A stretch of 64,000 nucleotides of DNA, taken from the NCBI GenBank assembly GCA_023807065.1, contig JAJJLU010003500.1, forward strand, positions 1-64,000, in the 5' to 3' direction. The notes beneath the pieces are model-generated. The model did no database searches. It worked only from the letters and a program-made list of their open reading frames with translations, and had not been told where the DNA came from. Origin of the DNA: Isotricha intestinalis (Eukaryota > Ciliophora > Litostomatea > Vestibuliferida > Isotrichidae). Numbering within the stretch: position 1 is the stretch's first letter; every line of letters begins with the position of its first letter. Positions 8,626 through 17,214 of the stretch are shown here, one piece after another. The position numbers and the translations under genes were made by a program.

Positions 8626-10278
8626 TCAATTAATAATATCAAAAGATAAATCTCTTCTACAACTAGGACATTCTTTTTTCATTCTTAACCATTCTTCCAA
8701 ACAATTTGAATGAAAAATATGATGACAAGGAGTCATCATAATAGGTTTATTATATATATTCCAACTTCTTTCATGAAAATCTATGAAATAATTCCAATTA
8801 CATTTTTTTTTATAATATAAATTTTTTATTTTTTCTCCTGATTTAATTGATGTATCTTCATCTGAATCATTCAAATTAATTGATATATATTCTGAATTAT
8901 TATTCATATTTATATTATCTTCATTTGAAAATATTGGATTTAAACATATAATACATTCTAATGAGTCAATGTCTTTTGAAATTGTTCTTATTTCTTTTTC
9001 TGATTTATAAAAGTCAAAAGATTTTTGTTTAAAACTTTTTGGTAAAAACCATCTTGAACCAAAAATCGATTGAGAATATAAAAATAAAGAACATATGAAT
9101 AAAAGACTTAATATTATTATAACAAAAAAATAATCTGGAGATAATTCAAAAAAATTATTTGAATAACATCTAAAATATAAAGAAGGAAAAATTCTATTTA
9201 AATCAATTAATAAAATATAAATTATAGGAAAAGAAACTTTATTTTTATAAATAGTGTTATAAGCTATTTGAGGAATCCATGTAATAAAAATTTCAAATAA
9301 AATATAAATTTTATCAAAATAAAACTTCATAACAAATAAAAAGCAAAAAAACATAATTAAATAAAAAAACAAATAAAACTGAATTAATTTTCTTCTCAGA
9401 ATTAAAGGATCAGTAATTAATTGCATATTTTTTAAAGTCCAAACAATATATAATAATCTTAAATCAATAATAGAAAAATTAATAAAATTAATAAAAGCAG
9501 GAATTGCAAAATGATATGAATAATTTCTATAAAAAACAAATAAAAAAAAATGAGATAAACAACCATAAGCATCCCAAATAATATTAATACATATTGTTAT
9601 TAAGGAAATAGAATTACCATAAACTTGAGAGCCATTAATCTTTATTATTGTCCATATTGTATTAAACATTGTTAATAAAGATATTGTTGTTGATATTATT
9701 GAATATGAAGTCACTTCCCAAAAAGGAATTTCTTCTTTCATTATATTTGTCATAAATTTAAATTGATAATCACAATTTTCAGAAGTAAATGTTCCATTTA
9801 ATTTTATAATTTTTTTATTTGAATTTTTTTCATAATATAATTCTATATTTGAAGTACATTTCATTGTTTTAAATGGCTTATCTAAATTTTCACCAAATTC
9901 AATAAGGGAATTATAATCATTATTTATATATGAATCATTTATATTTGTTTCTTTTATTTCATTATTTGATATTATTGCCCATGAATCAGAATATTTTCCT
10001 TCGAATAATTTAAATAAAATTTGAATTTTTGGGTTAAATTGTTTATTGTCCATTAAAATTTTCATATAACATTTCCCTAAATTTTTGTTATTTGTGTCAT
10101 ACCAATTTCCAGAAAACATTTGTGAATTAGTACTATTTAAAAAATATTGTTTGTATACTTCATTAAAAACATTTGTTTGATTTATTTTTATTTGATTTGA
10201 TAATTTTCTAAATGTATTTTTCTCAAAGAATGAAAAATAAGAATATATATATGTAAATAATTGAAATATTATTCTCAT
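8626..10278 (-). CDS. Tul1/Dsc1-like transmembrane RING-H2 E3 ubiquitin ligase
   Basis: This 550-residue protein has an N-terminal signal or anchor, a lumenal domain to about residue 180 (with SGNWYDT and GTFTSENCDYQFK), and six or more membrane spans at about 185-405. A C-terminal cytosolic RING-H2 follows at about 440-545: CIIC, then MTPCHHIFHSNCLEEW, then CPSCRRDL. The topology and the TPCHHIFH...CLEEW signature match the Golgi/endosome Dsc complex ligase Tul1/Dsc1 and plant FLY proteins, which ubiquitinate membrane proteins for quality control. The insertion between the second and third metal ligands is very long (~75 residues, Asn/Asp/Ser-rich). The stop is TGA. It is divergent from TIP41, with only 37 bp between the starts. 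Confidence 0.75.
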   Translation of the reverse strand: MRIIFQLFTYIYSYFSFFEKNTFRKLSNQIKINQTNVFNEVYKQYFLNSTNSQMFSGNWYDTNNKNLGKCYMKILMDNKQFNPKIQILFKLFEGKYSDSWAIISNNEIKETNINDSYINNDYNSLIEFGENLDKPFKTMKCTSNIELYYEKNSNKKIIKLNGTFTSENCDYQFKFMTNIMKEEIPFWEVTSYSIISTTISLLTMFNTIWTIIKINGSQVYGNSISLITICINIIWDAYGCLSHFFLFVFYRNYSYHFAIPAFINFINFSIIDLRLLYIVWTLKNMQLITDPLILRRKLIQFYLFFYLIMFFCFLFVMKFYFDKIYILFEIFITWIPQIAYNTIYKNKVSFPIIYILLIDLNRIFPSLYFRCYSNNFFELSPDYFFVIIILSLLFICSLFLYSQSIFGSRWFLPKSFKQKSFDFYKSEKEIRTISKDIDSLECIICLNPIFSNEDNINMNNNSEYISINLNDSDEDTSIKSGEKIKNLYYKKKCNWNYFIDFHERSWNIYNKPIMMTPCHHIFHSNCLEEWLRMKKECPSCRRDLSFDIIN

Positions 10279-10315
10279 ATTTTTTAATAAATTTAAATTA
10301 AAAAATTATTTATTA

Positions 10316-11191
10316 ATGGAAAATAACCAAATTATTTTAGAACTTCCTCCTGATAATAAAAAAATACCATTTAATAAATATTCTTTAAAAAATTGGGATT
10401 TTATTTCACATTCAAAATATATGATGCCAACAAATGAAATAAATAATTTAATATCAAATAATAATGTAATAAAAGTAAAACATCTTCCTGAAATTTTTAA
10501 TGGCTATAATAGACTTTTTATAATAAATTCAGAATATAATTTTGTATATGAATTTTCTCCTATTCAAATGTTAAATTTATCAAATTATGAAATGAGAAAA
10601 AATTATTTAGATAATAAAAAAATATATTATAATCCTTCAGAAGTAAAAACAAAAATACCGAATTTAGAAAATGATAACGATTGGACTTTTTCCTCTTGTT
10701 ATATGGGAAATATTTGTAATATAAATAATAGTGAAGTTAAGAACTTATATGACATAAGTAATTTAAAAGAAAAAAATTTCAAATGTGAAATTGATAATAA
10801 TATAAAAATGCCAATTTTAGGAAAAGACACTAAAATAAAACATTATATAGAAATTGAATTGTATGAAGATGAATTTGGAGATAATGGAATATGTGAAACT
10901 AGATTAAGATTATATATAATGGAAAATTGTTTTTCATTATTATTAAGATGTTATTTAAGAGTTGATAATATTATAGTTAGAAATATAAATACAAAAATAT
11001 TTTATCAATTTGGAGATAATTTTATAATAAGAAATTTCTCAGTTAAAGAAATGCCTTATTTAGATTTAAAAAATTTAGGATTTGTTTTTAGACATGATTG
11101 GAACACTTTTCCTTATCAAAGTGATCAAGTAGATCAATTCATAAAAGAAGAATTAATAAATATTACAGATAAAATAATATTAAATAATTAA
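10316..11191 (+). CDS. TIP41-like protein phosphatase regulator
   Basis: This 291-residue protein covers the TIP41 family length. Diagnostic stretches are the N-terminal LKNWDFISHSKYMMPTNEI, the middle LPEIFNGYNRLFI...FEFSP-like segment, and the conserved C-terminal core IELYEDEFGDNG...LRLYIMENCFSLLLRCYLRVDN (quoted in parts). FVFRHDWNTFPYQSDQ lies near the end. TIP41/TIPRL binds catalytic subunits of PP2A, PP4 and PP6 and links them to TOR signalling in the cytosol. It shares a very short bidirectional upstream region with the Tul1-like gene. A PPP4R4-like regulator of the same phosphatase group is at 24534. Confidence 0.85.
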   Translation: MENNQIILELPPDNKKIPFNKYSLKNWDFISHSKYMMPTNEINNLISNNNVIKVKHLPEIFNGYNRLFIINSEYNFVYEFSPIQMLNLSNYEMRKNYLDNKKIYYNPSEVKTKIPNLENDNDWTFSSCYMGNICNINNSEVKNLYDISNLKEKNFKCEIDNNIKMPILGKDTKIKHYIEIELYEDEFGDNGICETRLRLYIMENCFSLLLRCYLRVDNIIVRNINTKIFYQFGDNFIIRNFSVKEMPYLDLKNLGFVFRHDWNTFPYQSDQVDQFIKEELINITDKIILNN

Positions 11192-11359
11192 TACTTTTTA
11201 TTATATTTAAATTACTTTTTTAATTTCATTCTTTATCGTCATAATAAAAATAGTCTAACATAATTTTAATATTTTGGAAAAATAAATTGCATTTTTTCCT
11301 ATTTTATTTGGGGTGAACATTCATTCATTCTTCATAAAAATTATGAATTAAAAAATTTA

Positions 11360-11640
11360 TTCAAATTCATTTATTCTTTTAATAATTTTATTATATTGAA
11401 ATTTGCCTTTTTCAATTAAATTTGTTTTAAAACTTGTTTCATAAGTTGAAACTTTTCTTTCTTCAATAATTTTTAATTATTTAATCATTACATATTCTTG
11501 ATAATTAATTATAATATAATTTTAATATAATTTCATATTAAGAAATCTTTTATTGTTTGTATTTTGAATTTTTTAAATCTATTAAATTTAAAAGTTTCCT
11601 GATAAATGTTTTGATTTGTTATTATTCATATTTATTGATT
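11360..11640 (-). pseudogene. decayed protein-coding relic in the 11.2-11.9 kb gap
   Basis: The 708 bp gap between 11192 and 11899 holds no intact gene. On the minus strand two coding-like pieces stand out: IYQETFKFNRFKKFKIQTIK (about 11620-11530) and, after stops, IEERKVSTYETSFKTNLIEK running on to KIIKRINEFE before a TAA (about 11475-11365). Stops of several kinds and frame changes separate them. I read this as the remains of a dead gene. The family is unknown. The rest of the gap shows only AT-rich sequence. Confidence 0.4.
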
Positions 11641-11899
11641 TAGTTTATTTATAAAATTTTTTTGTTGATGAAAGAATTTTATGAATGCCTAAACAATTAT
11701 CCAAATTTCCATTTTCCCTGAAAGAAATAATAACTTAATTCAGATTTTTTTTTTCATATTACTGATATTTTAAAAAAACTGTTCATAATTATCATAAAAC
11801 AAATTTATAATTTTTATCTTTAGATTATTTATTAAATAAATATTAATTTTTTTACTTATTATATATACTAAGAAATATACCAAATTAAATAAATAAAAA

Positions 11900-12673
11900 A
11901 TGTTTATGACTATTAAATCCTTATCATTAATTTTTTTGACTTTAATTTCTTTGTCAAAAGCCCAAAACACACAAAATACATCAGAATCTTTTCAAGAAAA
12001 CGATGACTTAAAGCAATTAGTAAATTGTGTGAACACAACTCAATATTTTCCAGAAAATTTAAAATCACAAATTTTAGAAGCTTGGACAAAAGGAGATGGT
12101 TCTATTTATCGTTTAATTGGAGAATTATTGTTAACTAGAAGTAAAGATGTTCAAAAATGTATTCCTTCTAATAACAATAATACTAATAAAGATAAAGAAA
12201 ATGATGATTCTTTGTATGATGGAAATAGGAGAAGACATAGTAATTTTGACAAAATTTATGAACAAAGGTATAATTGGAATGGATTTTTAACTTGTCTTCA
12301 AGATAAAATTAAAGATGCTGTTAATAATGATAATAATGAAAGTTATTCTGTAATCAAAGATTTAATTGATGATATTAAAAATGGAAATTATTTAAAAGTT
12401 TTAAGAGATCAATTTAGGTTACAGAGATTTGGAAATAATATTATTTCTGAATGTAGTAAAAAATTAGGAAATACTGATCACAATCACAATAATGATAGAA
12501 GAGATTATAATAGAAATAATAATAATGATAGAAGAGATCATGATAGAAGTAATAATAATGATAGAACTGATCATGACAGAAATAATAATAATGATAGAAG
12601 AGATTATGATAGAAATAATAATAATGATAGAAGAGATCATGATAGAAATAGATGGAATAATAATTCTCATTAA
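11900..12673 (+). CDS. secreted protein with C-terminal Asn/Asp/Arg/His 11-residue repeats
   Basis: This 257-residue protein starts with a clear signal peptide (MFMTIKSLSLIFLTLISLSKA, cleavage probably before QN). The mature domain has four spaced cysteines (NCVNTTQYF, VQKCIPS, FLTCLQDKI, ISECSKKLG), which suggests two disulfides in a small helical fold. The C terminus consists of five 11-residue copies of the type NNNNDRRDHDR, then NRWNNNSH. There is no membrane anchor. The hydrophilic repeat could bind metal or polyanions, but no function is shown. The cysteine domain is not one I recognise. Confidence 0.75.
   Translation: MFMTIKSLSLIFLTLISLSKAQNTQNTSESFQENDDLKQLVNCVNTTQYFPENLKSQILEAWTKGDGSIYRLIGELLLTRSKDVQKCIPSNNNNTNKDKENDDSLYDGNRRRHSNFDKIYEQRYNWNGFLTCLQDKIKDAVNNDNNESYSVIKDLIDDIKNGNYLKVLRDQFRLQRFGNNIISECSKKLGNTDHNHNNDRRDYNRNNNNDRRDHDRSNNNDRTDHDRNNNNDRRDYDRNNNNDRRDHDRNRWNNNSH
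12482..12646 (+). repeat. 33-bp in-frame tandem repeat, five copies
   Basis: Units start at 12482, 12515, 12548, 12581 and 12614. Each is built as four Asn codons (AAT, with His or Ser variants), GAT AGA AGA GAT, CAT or TAT, GAT AGA. Copies differ by single bases, so the array is recent or kept alike by slippage or conversion. Confidence 0.85.
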
Positions 12674-12932
12674 ATAAATAATTAAATTAATTTTTAATAT
12701 TTCTTTTATTAATTGATCTTTATTTATTTATAAATTATTTGTTTTCTTATTATTAGTAATACATGTATATACACATTTTAAAAGAATAAAAAAACCAATA
12801 TATAAAACCTAAAGATTAATTTTTTCTTATTTTATAATTTTGGTTTTTACATTAATAATTTAATATTTACCCTTGAATTCTTAATACAATATTAAAATAA
12901 TTAAATTTAAACCCTTGAAGTCAAATAATCAA

Positions 12933-13292
12933 TTATAATAAAGAACAACAACAAGTTACTCTTCCTTTACTAAAATTTTGATTTACATAATTAATATTAT
13001 CAAAATTATTTTTAGAATTATAATTCTTATAGCTTTCAATAGTTTCAACATGAATTAAATTTTTAGGAACATCTAATTGATCACAAAAAATTACATGATA
13101 TTTTTTTTCTTTTCCTTTTATTATTGGAACTCCTTTTCCATCATATCTTCTGATATTAAAATTTGAAAATGTATTATTGTTATTGTTTGATATTTTTCTT
13201 TGTGAATAATTTAAAAAATAATTTGGATTAAAGTGACTACTTTTTGATATTATTTTATCAATTTGAGAATTATTTCTATCTATATCAATCAT
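12933..13292 (-). CDS. small basic protein with C-terminal CaaX box (CSLL)
   Basis: This 119-residue soluble protein ends RVTCCCSLL. The last four residues, CSLL, fit a CaaX prenylation box with X = Leu, the type used by geranylgeranyltransferase I. The two preceding cysteines are likely palmitoylation sites. That would tether the protein to a membrane although it has no hydrophobic helix. The middle (VIFCDQLDVPKNLIHVETI) looks folded; the first 50 residues are Asn/Ser-rich. It is not a small GTPase: there is no P-loop. The family is unknown. It is transcribed away from the secreted repeat protein's end, into a 259 bp gap that shows nothing. Confidence 0.7.
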   Translation of the reverse strand: MIDIDRNNSQIDKIISKSSHFNPNYFLNYSQRKISNNNNNTFSNFNIRRYDGKGVPIIKGKEKKYHVIFCDQLDVPKNLIHVETIESYKNYNSKNNFDNINYVNQNFSKGRVTCCCSLL

Positions 13293-13485
13293 ATGCTTTT
13301 ATTATAATATTTAAAATTTATATTTTTTCTTTTTATTTTTTTAAATTTGTTTTCAAAAAAATTTATGAAAAATATTTAAATTAAATTATGATTTAGCTTT
13401 TTTAATGATTTCAGAATAACAATTTATGAATATGAACAAATTAATATTCTCTTTATTAATTTCTTTCTCATCATCAAAACAAAAT

Positions 13486-14874
13486 TTAAATATCCTCTTC
13501 ATTAACTTCCTCTGGATCAACATTTAATTCATTTCCTCCTTTATTAATATTTTCATTCTCTTTAACTTCCTCTGGATCAACATTTATGTCATTTCCTCCT
13601 TTATTAATATTTTCATTCTCTTTAACTTCCTCTGGATCAAAATTTATGTCATTTCCTCCTTTATTAGTAATTCCAATCTGTTTATTTTCTATGGGAGTAA
13701 TCTTATTTTCTTCTCTTTCTAGTATGTTACGATTATTAAAACCAATTAAATTATTAATTTCCTCATTCCCAGATTGTTGAAAACTACTAACACTTACAGG
13801 ATCAACTGGTTCGTAATTTCTTTCAATAAACTTCTTTTTCAATTTTTCATCATTAGTATCAACATACTTATACCCGGAACTAATACTTAAATGAGCATCA
13901 CTTAAATTAGTGGAAAAATTACTTTCTTTAATTTTTTCTTCTACAAATTTAGTAGCTTGTTTTAAATCTTGAAAAGGAACAATAGATTTTTCTCCCAAAT
14001 ATTTTCTTTTAATTTCACTAAACCAATCTCCAATTCTAACTCCATCAGCTTCAAATCTTGCATTCATATGTTTAATTCCTCTATAATGAACGTACCCACT
14101 ACTAGTTAATCCTCTTCCACCATCAACTCGAATAATTTGTCCAGTAATACATTTAGATTTATTACTAGCCAAAAAAATAATAGCTCTAACAATATCATCA
14201 GGTTTGGCAATTCTTCCCATAGGAACATTATTTTCCATTTTATATTTAAGTAAATTAATTTCAGCATCAGAACAATCAATCCTTCTTAAAGCATTAGTAT
14301 CAACAGGACAAGAAGAAATAGCATTAACTCGAACATCATAAGATGATAACTCTCCAGCTAAATAACGAGTAAGTGCTTCTAATCCAGCTTTGCTCATTCC
14401 TTGTCCAATCATTCCTGTACAAGGTCTAGATCCATATAAACAACTCATATTAATTATTGAAGCACCTTCATTCAGATAAGGAGATAAATACTTTATGAGA
14501 AGATATACTGAACGTAAATTTATATCTAAGGAATAATCTACATCTTGTGGATAAGATTTTTCAACATCTCCATCTAAAAGTACTCCATGACTTATTATTA
14601 GAATATCTATTTTACTTAATGATTCAACTATTGCTGTTTTAAAATCGAATATTGTTTGATCATCTATTAAGTCAAATTGCATTATTGTCCCGTTTTTAAA
14701 TCCGTTTTCGTTACACATATTTAACATTGAATCCTTGTCTTGACCAGCAAGTACTACATTTGCACCACAGTTTAAAAAATATATAGATGCGCTTCTTCCT
14801 ATTCCTGATGATGCTCCTGTGATTACTATGTTTTTATTGTAAAATTCATTTTCGGAATTATTTTCGTCTAACAT
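13486..14874 (-). CDS. short-chain dehydrogenase/reductase-like protein lacking the catalytic Tyr
   Basis: Residues ~12-260 of 462 form a classical SDR Rossmann fold: dinucleotide motif TGASSGIG, acidic turn and ISHG (NNAG equivalent), INMSC strand with the catalytic Ser position, and C-terminal GQIIRVDGGRGL. In the active-site helix, where SDRs have Y-x3-K, the sequence is GQGMSKAG. Lys is kept but Tyr is replaced by Gln, so ordinary oxidoreductase chemistry is doubtful. After the SDR domain comes an unusual ~200-residue extension (YRGIKHMNARFEADGVRIGD) ending in three 20-residue repeats. GC content is higher than in the neighbours, so acquisition by transfer is possible. It is divergent from the PARN-like gene across 97 bp. 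Confidence 0.75.
   Translation of the reverse strand: MLDENNSENEFYNKNIVITGASSGIGRSASIYFLNCGANVVLAGQDKDSMLNMCNENGFKNGTIMQFDLIDDQTIFDFKTAIVESLSKIDILIISHGVLLDGDVEKSYPQDVDYSLDINLRSVYLLIKYLSPYLNEGASIINMSCLYGSRPCTGMIGQGMSKAGLEALTRYLAGELSSYDVRVNAISSCPVDTNALRRIDCSDAEINLLKYKMENNVPMGRIAKPDDIVRAIIFLASNKSKCITGQIIRVDGGRGLTSSGYVHYRGIKHMNARFEADGVRIGDWFSEIKRKYLGEKSIVPFQDLKQATKFVEEKIKESNFSTNLSDAHLSISSGYKYVDTNDEKLKKKFIERNYEPVDPVSVSSFQQSGNEEINNLIGFNNRNILEREENKITPIENKQIGITNKGGNDINFDPEEVKENENINKGGNDINVDPEEVKENENINKGGNELNVDPEEVNEEDI
13501..13668 (-). repeat. 60-bp in-frame tandem repeat, about 2.8 copies
   Basis: Units occupy 13501-13560, 13561-13620 and 13621 to about 13668 and are nearly identical. They encode NKGGND(I/L)NVDPEEVKENENI-type 20-residue units at the C terminus of the SDR-like protein. 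The high identity between copies points to recent duplication. Confidence 0.9.
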
Positions 14875-14971
14875 TTTTTTTTTATTTTTATTAATTTTAA
14901 AGTAGAAAAGGTTATTTTTTTGATAATATATATTTTTTTTATTTTTTAATATTTTAAATATTTGATTTTTT

Positions 14972-16474
14972 ATGGAATTAACATATAAAAACTATATTGA
15001 TAATGAAAAAAGAATTATAAAAGAAATAGAAGATAGTGATTTTATTTCTTTTGATTTGGAAATGACAGGAATTGATAGTGATATGAACAATTCATTAATT
15101 GATACTCCAGAAATAAGATATTTAAAATATAAAGCTTCTGCTGAAAAATATAAAATTATTCAATTAGGGTTAACTTTATTTAAATTTAATTCCAGAAAGA
15201 GTTATTATGAAGTTTCTCCTTATTCTTTTTATCTTTTTCCCTGTAATTCTTTTAGTGAAGATAATTTAATAACTTGTGAGTTAAGAAGTTTATTGTTTAA
15301 TAGGAAAAATGGTATTGATTTTAATAATTGGATAAAAAATGGAATTTCTTATTTAAATGATAGACAATATAAAGAATTATATAGAAGAATTTTAGATGAT
15401 AATGTTAATTTAAATAATGAAGTTATTCATATTAATAAAAATCTAGATGATTATTATGAATGTGAAAAAATAATAAATGATATTAAAACTAATTTTTATA
15501 ATAGTATGAATATATGTCCTAATTATATGATTAAAAATATTCCAAATTTTCAAATTCAATATATTAAAAATCAATTAAATGATAATTTATTTTTTCAAAG
15601 AAATAAATTGGAAAAAGGAGGAACTTATATTTTTATCACTAAATATAAAAATGAAGAAGAAAAGAAAAATTTAATTAAAAAAGATATTGAAAATAATTTA
15701 AATAAATTAGAAAGAAAGAAAGGAGTAAAACATTTATATGAAACAATATTAAAAAAGAAAAAAGTTTTAATAGGACATAATATATCATTAGATATATTAT
15801 TTCTAATAAATTCTTTTGGTAAAACTTTACCTAAAACATATAATGAATTCAAAGAATATATTTCAAATAATTTTGAATTATATGATACAAAATTAATTTT
15901 TAATTCATTAAAAGATAATTCACCGGTTTTAAAAAATGTTAATCCAATTTTAGAACAAATGTTTCCAATATTAAAATCATTATCTGAAACTCTATATAAT
16001 TATAAAATAGTAAATACAAAAGATGTTTTTGAAAATGAAAATAATTATCATAATGCTGGTTTTGATTCTTTTATCACAGGAATTTGTTTTTTATCATTAA
16101 AATATTTAAATACAGATGTTAAATTTAAAGAGAATTTTAAAAATAAAGTTTTTTTTATGAAATCTCTTTATACTTGCTTTGATTTTTTAAATGATGAAAT
16201 TATGATTGAACAAAATACAATTAATTATTGTTTAAAAGCTATTAAAAGAACTGGAGATATTCAATTAAATATTATATTTAAAAATTCTAAATTTGAAAAA
16301 TCAATTGTTAAAGTTTTAAATTGTGATACATTTAATACATTAATAATAATGGTTAATAAAGATGATTTTTTAAATAATCAAAATGAATTTGAAAATATAT
16401 TAAAACAAAAAGAAAATATGAAACATTATACTATTTACACTTTAGAAGAATTTAGAAAAAAATACATGAAATAA
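14972..16474 (+). CDS. PARN/CAF1-family DEDD 3'-5' exoribonuclease
   Basis: This 500-residue protein opens with SDFISFDLEMTGID, which places the exonuclease I Asp and Glu at residues 28 and 30. The second motif is LIGHNISLDILFLI (Asp near residue 273). YHNAGFDSFITG near residue 360 supplies the third, with the His-x4-Asp arrangement of DEDDh enzymes. SYYEVSPYSFYLFP and YLNDRQYK-type segments fit poly(A)-specific ribonuclease (PARN) and its relatives, which shorten poly(A) tails or trim small RNAs. It is full length for the family, with no visible R3H domain. The tail after ~400 is divergent. The start is the first ATG after a T-rich leader. Confidence 0.8.
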   Translation: MELTYKNYIDNEKRIIKEIEDSDFISFDLEMTGIDSDMNNSLIDTPEIRYLKYKASAEKYKIIQLGLTLFKFNSRKSYYEVSPYSFYLFPCNSFSEDNLITCELRSLLFNRKNGIDFNNWIKNGISYLNDRQYKELYRRILDDNVNLNNEVIHINKNLDDYYECEKIINDIKTNFYNSMNICPNYMIKNIPNFQIQYIKNQLNDNLFFQRNKLEKGGTYIFITKYKNEEEKKNLIKKDIENNLNKLERKKGVKHLYETILKKKKVLIGHNISLDILFLINSFGKTLPKTYNEFKEYISNNFELYDTKLIFNSLKDNSPVLKNVNPILEQMFPILKSLSETLYNYKIVNTKDVFENENNYHNAGFDSFITGICFLSLKYLNTDVKFKENFKNKVFFMKSLYTCFDFLNDEIMIEQNTINYCLKAIKRTGDIQLNIIFKNSKFEKSIVKVLNCDTFNTLIIMVNKDDFLNNQNEFENILKQKENMKHYTIYTLEEFRKKYMK

Positions 16475-16551
16475 ATAAAAATACATTCACAAATTATAAA
16501 TAAAAAATAACATAATTTATATAAATACTAAAAATTTATTAATAAAAAAAA

Positions 16552-17058
16552 ATGTTTTCTTTCCTACAATTAGCAAAAGAAAAAATAAAAACAACTTTTG
16601 AAGAAACAATAGAAACATTAAATGATAAAAGAGAAAATATAATAGATACTATATCAACAACAAAAGAAAAAGTAGCCACAAAATTAAAAACAGGAAAAGA
16701 CAAATTTATAGATGTTATAACAACAACAGTAGAAAAAATAAAAGATAAAATAGATAATAATAGCAATGAGACAATAGGAGAATATGACAAAGAAAAATAT
16801 GAAAAAATAGGTCATAATAAAATTTATACTTCTGATGAAAATTGGGGAATATGTCCAATTACTCAAAATTATATGGAAAATCCAGTTATTACTCCTTCTG
16901 GAAATTATTATGAAAAAAAAGCTATTTTAGATTGGATTAATAGAAATCCTACTGATCCTATTACTAGAGAAAAATTAACTCCTAATATGCTTGTTGAAGA
17001 TAAAGAATATAGAAATGCTATTAGGGAATATAGGAAATCTATTGAAGAAAATATATAA
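16552..17058 (+). CDS. U-box E3 ubiquitin ligase, short
   Basis: This 168-residue protein has a U-box at about 97-160: WGICPITQNYMENPVITPSG, then YYEKKAILDWI, then PTDPITREKL. This is the metal-free RING-like fold that recruits ubiquitin-conjugating enzymes. The N-terminal ~75 residues are a Lys/Thr/Glu amphipathic helix with repeated TTxEKIKDKI-like spacing, perhaps for partner or membrane contact. There is no TPR or ARM domain. Such short U-box proteins occur in several protists. It lies 77 bp downstream of the PARN-like gene. Confidence 0.8.
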   Translation: MFSFLQLAKEKIKTTFEETIETLNDKRENIIDTISTTKEKVATKLKTGKDKFIDVITTTVEKIKDKIDNNSNETIGEYDKEKYEKIGHNKIYTSDENWGICPITQNYMENPVITPSGNYYEKKAILDWINRNPTDPITREKLTPNMLVEDKEYRNAIREYRKSIEENI

Positions 17059-17214
17059 TTAGTTTTATAGTATTTTATTGCTTTTTTATTTTTTATTTAT
17101 TTTTTTGATTTATTTTAATTTTTTTTTTTCTTATTTTTGAAGTTTATAATTAATTAGTTAATTAATAAGATAATTACTTTTAATTTTAAATATTACAAAA
17201 AATTTTGAAAAATA

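Noticed and set aside
8611..8628. TGA at the end of the RING-H2 gene as a sense codon (read-through)
   Set aside because: The protein is complete at that point, a TAG follows six codons later, and TGA ends three other genes.
12464..12677. Ile/Met/Ser repeat frames overlapping the secreted protein's tail
   Set aside because: They are alternative readings of the same 33-bp repeat. Only the frame with signal peptide and cysteines is a credible gene.
13501..13668. 60-bp direct repeats as part of a CRISPR array or mobile element
   Set aside because: They are contiguous without spacers and encode an in-frame protein repeat in a eukaryotic gene.
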